Positions 59,070 through 64,000 of a stretch of 64,000 bases of DNA are shown here, piece after piece (positions within the stretch are counted from its first letter, which is position 1; the number at the start of each line of letters is the position of its first letter). Below the pieces are notes generated by a model. The model ran no database searches. It saw nothing but the letters and a program-made list of their open reading frames with translations, and was not told the origin of the DNA. The position numbers and the translations under genes were made by a program. Source of the DNA: an uncultured SAR116 cluster alpha proteobacterium (GTDB lineage Bacteria > Pseudomonadota > Alphaproteobacteria > Puniceispirillales > Puniceispirillaceae); the NCBI GenBank assembly GCA_902622515.1, contig CACNQE010000002.1, positions 1 through 64,000 on the forward strand, in the 5' to 3' direction.

Positions 59070-59780
59070 ATGAAACAGTTATTTTTTTTTTTCATTGGGT
59101 TATGTATTATTATAACCAATCCTGTAAATGCACAGTTTTCAGAATCTGAAGAGCAAATGATTCAACAAATTGTCCATGATTATCTCAATCAAAATCCAGA
59201 TATTTTATATGAAATAATAGTAAATTATTCAAACCAGAAGTCAAAAGAAGCTGAAGAAAATGCAATGTCACTAACTTATGAAACTGAGGGTGATGGACGA
59301 TTTGGCAACCCAAACGCGTCTTTAATTATCTATGAGTATTCAGATTACAATTGTGGCTATTGCAAGAGACTTTTTAAAACACTTCAGACTCTCATTAATC
59401 AGGATGATGATATATTAATAGTAATAAAGGAGTTTCCGATATTAGCAGAAAGCTCAGTATTAGCCGCAAAAGCCGCTCTTGCAGCGGAAGAGCAGAATAA
59501 GTTTTTAGAGTATCATCTTGCTTTAATGAACTCAGTTGGAAGTATCACAGAGGATTCTTTGAAGTCGATTGCAATTATGGTTGGTCTCAACATGGAACAA
59601 TTTACTGCTGCTATTTCAAGTAATAAATTTGATCGAATTTTACGTCGTAACATCGATTCTGGTCGGGCAATTGGGATAGAGGGCACACCTGCTTTATTGA
59701 TAGGTAAGAAAATCATTCCAGGTGCAATTAGCCTAAAAGAAATAATGGCAATTATTGACTCAGAAAGAAATAAAAACTGA
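59070..59780 (+). CDS. DsbA-family thiol oxidoreductase (Com1-like)
   Basis: About 236 aa from the ATG at 59070, which begins a clear signal peptide (KQLFFFFIGLCIII...NAQF); a TTG at 59004 would bury it. Active site CGYC in YNCGYCKRLF and cis-Pro in EGTPALLIG. A helical N-terminal segment (NQNPDILYEIIVNY) precedes the thioredoxin fold as in Com1/BdbD proteins. Likely introduces or shuffles periplasmic disulfides. Confidence 0.92.
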   Translation: MKQLFFFFIGLCIIITNPVNAQFSESEEQMIQQIVHDYLNQNPDILYEIIVNYSNQKSKEAEENAMSLTYETEGDGRFGNPNASLIIYEYSDYNCGYCKRLFKTLQTLINQDDDILIVIKEFPILAESSVLAAKAALAAEEQNKFLEYHLALMNSVGSITEDSLKSIAIMVGLNMEQFTAAISSNKFDRILRRNIDSGRAIGIEGTPALLIGKKIIPGAISLKEIMAIIDSERNKN

Positions 59781-59927
59781 AAACTATTGATTTAATGATC
59801 AAATTAATTGGTTAAATTACCTTGGGTAAATATTTCACTAAGGATTGATTATTCGCATTATTTATTTAAATACGCTATGAATATTTTAAAAAGTAAATCT
59901 ACTATTAGAAATTAGGCACATCAAACA

Positions 59928-60368
59928 ATGGCAAAAATTCTTATTCTTAATGGACCAAATCTAAACATGCTCGGGAAAAGACAACCTGAGATTTATGGGC
60001 ATATAAACTTAAAAGAAATTGAATCTGCCTGTGAAGCCTTAGCTGATGAACTTAAAGTGGAAGTGAATTTTGCTCAAACCAATTATGAGGGGGAGCTTGT
60101 GAGTTTGATTCAAAAAGCTAATGGTAAATATGAGGGCATTATTATTAATGCAGGTGGATATAGCCACACCTCGGTCGCGATTAGAGACTCGCTAGCCTTG
60201 TTTTCTGGAATGATTATTGAAGTACATATCTCTAACATTTATGGTCGAGAAGAATTTAGACACACTTCTATGATTTCATCAATATCAAATGGCGTTATTG
60301 TTGGACTTGGAGCGCAATCCTATAATTTAGCTATGAGAGCACTTACGGAGTTCTTATTAAATGAATAA
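59928..60368 (+). CDS. aroQ: 3-dehydroquinate dehydratase, type II
   Basis: 146 aa. LNGPNLNMLGKRQPEIYG with the catalytic Tyr, NYEGELVSLIQ, INAGGYSHTSVAIRD and EVHISNIYGREEFRH are complete. Third step of the shikimate route. In many alphaproteobacteria accB-accC follow; here the next gene is aat. Confidence 0.97.
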   Translation: MAKILILNGPNLNMLGKRQPEIYGHINLKEIESACEALADELKVEVNFAQTNYEGELVSLIQKANGKYEGIIINAGGYSHTSVAIRDSLALFSGMIIEVHISNIYGREEFRHTSMISSISNGVIVGLGAQSYNLAMRALTEFLLNE

Positions 60369-60515
60369 GAGGACGTAATGAGCGATTAGCAAATTTATTA
60401 CAGTTCAATTTCTTATAAAAATCTTGAATGAAACAGTTTAATATACATATTTCATCATCCAAAATTACATTTAGTCAAATAGACACATAAAAATCGCTAT
60501 TATTGGGAGAATCTA

Positions 60516-61178
60516 GTGTCACAACAATTTATTATTGCTCCAGAGACAATCATACAGGCTTACACTCTAGGTATTTTCCCTATGGCTACAAGTAAAAACT
60601 CCAGGGATATCCAATTTTTTCAACCAGACGTGCGCGGAATATTACCATTTCGACCTCCGAAAATCCCAAAAAAATTATTAAGGTTATTAAAAAAACAACC
60701 ATTTGAAATTCAATGGAATCAAAATTTTCCAGCCGTAATTGATGGATGTGCTGCACCTCGAACTAACACAAAAGATACCTGGATAAACCCCATGATTAGA
60801 AGATTATATATTTCTCTTCACATGTTAGGTTTTGCACACTCTGTGGAAGCCTACCAAGAGGGTAATTTAATAGGCGGATTATATGGAGTTGCTATAGGTG
60901 GTGCCTTCTTTGGTGAATCTATGTTTAGCCGTGAATCTAATGCTTCAAAAATTGCGCTTTGTCATTTAATGGCTAGGCTAAAATATGGAAATTTTAGTTT
61001 ATTAGACACACAATTTGTGAGCGATCATCTTATTCAATTTGGAATAGAGTCAATAGACAATACGTTATTTCAAAAAAAACTAAAAACTGCAATAAACACT
61101 GAAGCTAGTCTTGAACTGGACATTCCAGAATTTCAAATTATTCATTCTTTGTGGCATGATAACAAAGTTACGTCGTAG
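60516..61178 (+). CDS. aat: Leucyl/phenylalanyl-tRNA-protein transferase
   Basis: 220 aa, GTG start preceded by GGGAGA. Transfers Leu/Phe to N-terminal Lys/Arg for the N-degron pathway. FPMATS, VEAYQEGNLIGGLYGVAIGG and FFGESMFSRESNASK are diagnostic. Its last 37 bases overlap the convergent DUF2155 gene. Confidence 0.96.
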   Translation: MSQQFIIAPETIIQAYTLGIFPMATSKNSRDIQFFQPDVRGILPFRPPKIPKKLLRLLKKQPFEIQWNQNFPAVIDGCAAPRTNTKDTWINPMIRRLYISLHMLGFAHSVEAYQEGNLIGGLYGVAIGGAFFGESMFSRESNASKIALCHLMARLKYGNFSLLDTQFVSDHLIQFGIESIDNTLFQKKLKTAINTEASLELDIPEFQIIHSLWHDNKVTS

Positions 61179-61540
61179 ACAGGGTGTTCAAGGCCAGAGA
61201 TAGCTGGACTAGAAGCAAACATCCACCCAGAAAAAAGTGCTTTTTGAAGTTTTCTATCTCCATATCCGTTGTCATAAATAACAATAAATGCAGCATTTTC
61301 AGGAGGTTCTTCTGGAGGTCTGTAAGCACAATGATACACCCTCAACTCTAACGTTCCAAACTCAGTTCCGCCACCAACTTGGACTTTTTTAGTAGAAATA
61401 CGGGCTGTTATTTTATCAAGAAGCTGTAATTCTGCTGTTTGAGATACTATCCAATTTGATGCATATGCCTGTCTGATTTCGATAAATGAGCTAATCACAA
61501 GAAAAAATATAAGCGATAAAAACGTGCTAGTAATCTTCAT
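61142..61540 (-). CDS. DUF2155 secreted protein
   Basis: 132 aa from the ATG at 61540, with a signal peptide (to about ...AYAS). Family marks: AELQLLDKITAR, FGTLELRVYHCAYRPPEEPPE and LFSGWMFASSPAISGLEHPVYDV. Function unknown; conserved in alphaproteobacteria near complex I assembly and mla genes. Confidence 0.9.
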   Translation of the reverse strand: MKITSTFLSLIFFLVISSFIEIRQAYASNWIVSQTAELQLLDKITARISTKKVQVGGGTEFGTLELRVYHCAYRPPEEPPENAAFIVIYDNGYGDRKLQKALFSGWMFASSPAISGLEHPVYDVTLLSCHKE

Positions 61541-61557
61541 TTCCAAAATTCTTAAAA

Positions 61558-62004
61558 TTATTTGTTAGCACTTTGAAATACAAATTTGCCTAATAAATCT
61601 GTAAGACTAACTGGATCTATCGTATCATATATGATGTCTCCGTCCTGCATCATTTCCTCATTAGAGCCTGGCGAAATCTCAAGAACATACCCTCCCAAAA
61701 GAGACGAAGCCACAATCCTAGCACTAGAATCAGAAGGCAACTCTATATCTGGATTTATTCTAAAACTAAGTCGCGCCACATAGCTTTTTTTATCTATCTC
61801 ATAAGAGGTTACCTGACCTATCTTAATGCCAGAGAGAAATACATCATCTCCTTTCGATAATCCAGATACATCACCAAATTCTGCTTTTAACTCGATGCCT
61901 TCCGAGGGTGTAATATTTGCAGAGTTATAGACGGTTAATGCGAAAAGTAGGGCTCCCACGATTATTATTGCTCCAAGTAATGTTTCTAAAGTGTTTTGAC
62001 GCAT
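61558..62004 (-). CDS. mlaD: MlaD-type MCE-domain lipid transport protein
   Basis: 148 aa. N-terminal membrane helix (ETLLGAIIIVGALLFALTVY) and one MCE domain (about 38-115) with FGDVSGLSKGDDVFLSGIKIG. MlaD hexamers bind phospholipids at the inner membrane for retrograde transport. mlaE and mlaF are not adjacent. Confidence 0.93.
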   Translation of the reverse strand: MRQNTLETLLGAIIIVGALLFALTVYNSANITPSEGIELKAEFGDVSGLSKGDDVFLSGIKIGQVTSYEIDKKSYVARLSFRINPDIELPSDSSARIVASSLLGGYVLEISPGSNEEMMQDGDIIYDTIDPVSLTDLLGKFVFQSANK

Positions 62005-62079
62005 GTTATTAGTGTCCTTTGATAAGGGTACCTATAATAATATACATACTGAGGAAAGCTCTTTTTTGAACGAAACAGG

Positions 62080-62439
62080 TCACGATGTTGGTGTCCAAGG
62101 TTCGTAGTCACCAGTAGCTTTTTCTCTCTTTCCACCGCTCAACATATGCCCTTTTGGCCGGTAGGCAAATTTAGTGCCAGTTAAATTAGGAAGGTGAGCA
62201 TGCTCCCAGTCGTATTTTTGATATCCGTCCTTTGGAGGAATTTCATCTCGTGTGTGGTGAAGCCACCCATGCCAATCTGCTGGAACTTTAGATGCCTCTG
62301 CAATGCCTTTAAACAAAACAAACCTTTTTGATCTTAAATGGCTTTTTTTCCTAATCCTCTCATAATATTTGTTACCAAAACTATCCTCACCTCTAAATTT
62401 AGAAGTGCATGCTATCAGTATTTTAGAGATTATGTGCAT
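62080..62439 (-). CDS. NDUFA12/B17.2-like complex I accessory subunit
   Basis: About 119 aa from the ATG at 62439 (TTG at 62457 possible). GEDSFGNKYYE, RFVLFKG, PADWHGWLHHTRDEIPP and the YEPWTP ending match the supernumerary NADH:ubiquinone oxidoreductase subunit typical of alphaproteobacteria and mitochondria. Confidence 0.92.
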   Translation of the reverse strand: MHIISKILIACTSKFRGEDSFGNKYYERIRKKSHLRSKRFVLFKGIAEASKVPADWHGWLHHTRDEIPPKDGYQKYDWEHAHLPNLTGTKFAYRPKGHMLSGGKREKATGDYEPWTPTS

Positions 62440-62849
62440 AGGCGTGTTCCCAAACAATGATAAATATAAGAGGTTTTTCCAAACTTTACTTTTAACTCTT
62501 TCACAATCACCATTTTAACAAAAAAAGAATGATAGATAAATATTTTGTTTCAAATTGTGATAATAATAAAAAGAAGATAAAAAGCAGTATCTGTTAAATT
62601 AAGCCAAAAAACAAAATATTTTTTCCATTATCAACCCAATGATTTCAATTACCTAGAAAAAATCAAGAAGAAAAAGTCAAAATAGTAAATTTTTTTGATT
62701 GCCTAACTTGATCAAAAATACTACATCAGGTAACCTCAAAATTCATGTCTACTATATATAGTTAATATACTTTAACTTGAGTATTAGGAAAAATAGGGAT
62801 TCGTCCAAAAAATCATTAGCGAATCATTTTAATAAAAGGATATATCATT
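62440..62849 (+). promoter_or_regulatory. About 410-base AT-rich upstream region of nrdJ
   Basis: No protein gene is supported. It contains a perfect dyad ACTATATATAGT (62751-62762). The NrdR-box core CWATATWTWG is matched within it, but flanking bases are not and I see no second box at the expected spacing. AAAGGA before the nrdJ ATG is a good ribosome site. Confidence 0.5.
62751..62762. promoter_or_regulatory. NrdR-box-like palindrome upstream of nrdJ
   Basis: ACTATATATAGT matches the core of the NrdR consensus (12 of 16 positions by my alignment), 88 bases before the nrdJ start. NrdR represses ribonucleotide reductase genes. Single box in an AT-rich region, so tentative. Confidence 0.4.
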
Positions 62850-64000
62850 ATGCGTTTTGAACGGCTACTGACAAAAGAAAATGAAGAAATCTACGATAAT
62901 ATTCCATTTAGGTCAGCTAGTAGCGAAATTCGTAATCCAGACGGTACAATAGTTTTCTCAGCAGCGGATATTGAAGTGCCGGAACAATATAGTCAGGTAG
63001 CAACAGATATAATTTCCCAAAAATATTTCAGAAAAGCCGGCGTGGCTACACGGCTTAAAAAAATCGAAGAGAATGACATGCCATCTTGGCTATGGCGCTC
63101 CAAACCAGATATAGAGGGATTAAATCTTCTTCCAAAAGATGAAAGATACATTGGTGAGACTTCTGCAAAACAGGTTTTCCATCGTCTAGCAGGTACGTGG
63201 ACATATTGGGGCTGGAAAGGAGGATATTTTAGCAGCGAAAAAGATGCCAAGATTTATTATGAAGAGATGAGTGTGATGTTAGCTCGGCAAATGGCCGCAC
63301 CTAATTCACCGCAATGGTTTAATACAGGATTACATTGGGCATATGGCATAGATGGCCCTGGCCAAGGTCACTACTATGTGGATTTTGAGACAGGGAAAAT
63401 GGTGCGCTCTAAATCCTCATACGAGCACCCACAACCGCATGCATGTTTCATCCAATCTGTAGATGATGATTTGGTAAATGAAGGCGGCATCATGGATTTA
63501 TGGGTCCGAGAAGCACGCTTATTTAAATATGGTTCTGGAACGGGTTCTAACTTCTCAAAATTACGAGGCAATGGAGAAAATCTATCTGGGGGCGGTAAAT
63601 CTTCTGGGCTTATGAGCTTTCTTAAAATTGGTGACAGAGCAGCTGGAGCAATAAAATCAGGTGGTACAACAAGACGTGCTGCAAAAATGGTTACCGTTGA
63701 TGTTGACCACCCAGATATAGAAGAATACATAGACTGGAAAGTAGTGGAGGAACAAAAAGTAGCAGCACTAGTTACAGGCTCAAAAATTGCAAGCAAACAC
63801 ATGAGTGACGTGATGAGAGCATGTGTTGAGGCAACAAACTTGGAAGACACGGAGCGATATAACCCAAAACAAAATAGCCAGTTAAAAAAGGCAATTATAG
63901 AAGCACGAAGAGCGATGCTCCCAGAAAATTATGTTCAACGGGTAATACAATTTGCTCAACAGGGTTTTACAGAAATCGAATTCAAAACATATGATACAGA
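62850..64000 (+). CDS. nrdJ: B12-dependent class II ribonucleotide reductase, 3' end beyond window
   Basis: 383 codons visible of a protein usually about 1200 aa. ATG with AAAGGA nine bases upstream. FRSASSEIRNPDGTIVF, FRKAGVATRL, AAPNSPQWFNTGLHWAYG, HACFIQSVDDDL and KYGSGTGSNFSKLRG are typical of the long class II enzyme. It uses adenosylcobalamin to make deoxyribonucleotides and works with or without O2. This is a direct consumer of the cofactor made by the cob genes 27 kb away. Confidence 0.97.
   Translation, partial: MRFERLLTKENEEIYDNIPFRSASSEIRNPDGTIVFSAADIEVPEQYSQVATDIISQKYFRKAGVATRLKKIEENDMPSWLWRSKPDIEGLNLLPKDERYIGETSAKQVFHRLAGTWTYWGWKGGYFSSEKDAKIYYEEMSVMLARQMAAPNSPQWFNTGLHWAYGIDGPGQGHYYVDFETGKMVRSKSSYEHPQPHACFIQSVDDDLVNEGGIMDLWVREARLFKYGSGTGSNFSKLRGNGENLSGGGKSSGLMSFLKIGDRAAGAIKSGGTTRRAAKMVTVDVDHPDIEEYIDWKVVEEQKVAALVTGSKIASKHMSDVMRACVEATNLEDTERYNPKQNSQLKKAIIEARRAMLPENYVQRVIQFAQQGFTEIEFKTYDT

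Noticed and set aside
63374-63850. 158-codon minus-strand frame at the right edge
   Set aside because: Antisense to nrdJ, whose motifs are clear.
1-64000. Mobile elements, prophage, CRISPR arrays or rRNA
   Set aside because: No transposase, integrase, phage gene, repeat-spacer array or rRNA stretch seen on either strand.

Overview
The window looks like a chromosomal segment of an AT-rich, gene-dense, free-living alphaproteobacterium, probably marine. Four things suggest this: an oxygen-dependent (CobG/CobF-type) cobalamin pathway; the gene order DsbA-like, aroQ, aat, DUF2155, MlaD, NDUFA12-like subunit; an RNase E ending in an alphaproteobacterial GWW-type tail; and a B12-dependent class II ribonucleotide reductase. 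Neighbouring genes often overlap by 1-25 bases. I see no insertion sequence, prophage, integrase or CRISPR array. I cannot name the genus from the sequence alone.

Layout. 1-2.8 kb: a two-component system (kinase cut by the left edge) and a periplasmic HtrA-like protease. 2.9-8.2 kb (minus): an envelope protein with FecR, TPR and beta-barrel parts, coupled to a CHASE2 adenylate cyclase. 8.4-12.1 kb: a lipoprotein hydrolase, then a minus-strand unit with a duplicated DUF1538 membrane protein (candidate cation/proton antiporter), two PII-like regulators and a single-domain cyclic-nucleotide-binding protein. 12.3 kb: DUF445 membrane protein.

13.2-36.6 kb is the core of the window: cobalt uptake (CbtB, CbtA, a His-rich anchored protein) and a nearly complete aerobic cobalamin pathway. 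It has four main transcription directions: minus cobU-cobT-cobS-DUF1636; plus cobC-cbiB-cobD; minus cobO-cobQ; and a long plus unit cobW-cobN-cobG-cobH-cobI-cobJ-(cobK inverted)-cobL-cobE-cobM-cobB-cobA-cobF plus an SDR-like gene. Not seen here are the ATPase partners of CobN, BluB and the cob(II)yrinate reductase. No cobalamin riboswitch was recognised. An AdoCbl-consuming enzyme, NrdJ, begins at the right edge.

36.7-64 kb is mostly housekeeping: EamA transporter, tRNA-Met(CAU), a sulfur relay (mnmA, ferredoxin, cysteine desulfurase, cysE), tyrS, a giant AsmA/YhdP-like protein, a BCP peroxiredoxin, prfB, cell-wall enzymes (PBP1A, AmiC-type amidase), RNase E, an aminotransferase, a BepA-like M48 protease, a DsbA-like oxidoreductase, aroQ, aat, DUF2155, MlaD, an NDUFA12-like subunit and the 5' part of nrdJ.

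The strongest candidate for an undescribed system is the signalling cluster at 2.9-12.1 kb. It places a cAMP-making envelope sensor next to a PII/PII-like/cNMP-binding gene set attached to a DUF1538 transporter. The physical linkage is seen; the functional link is inference.
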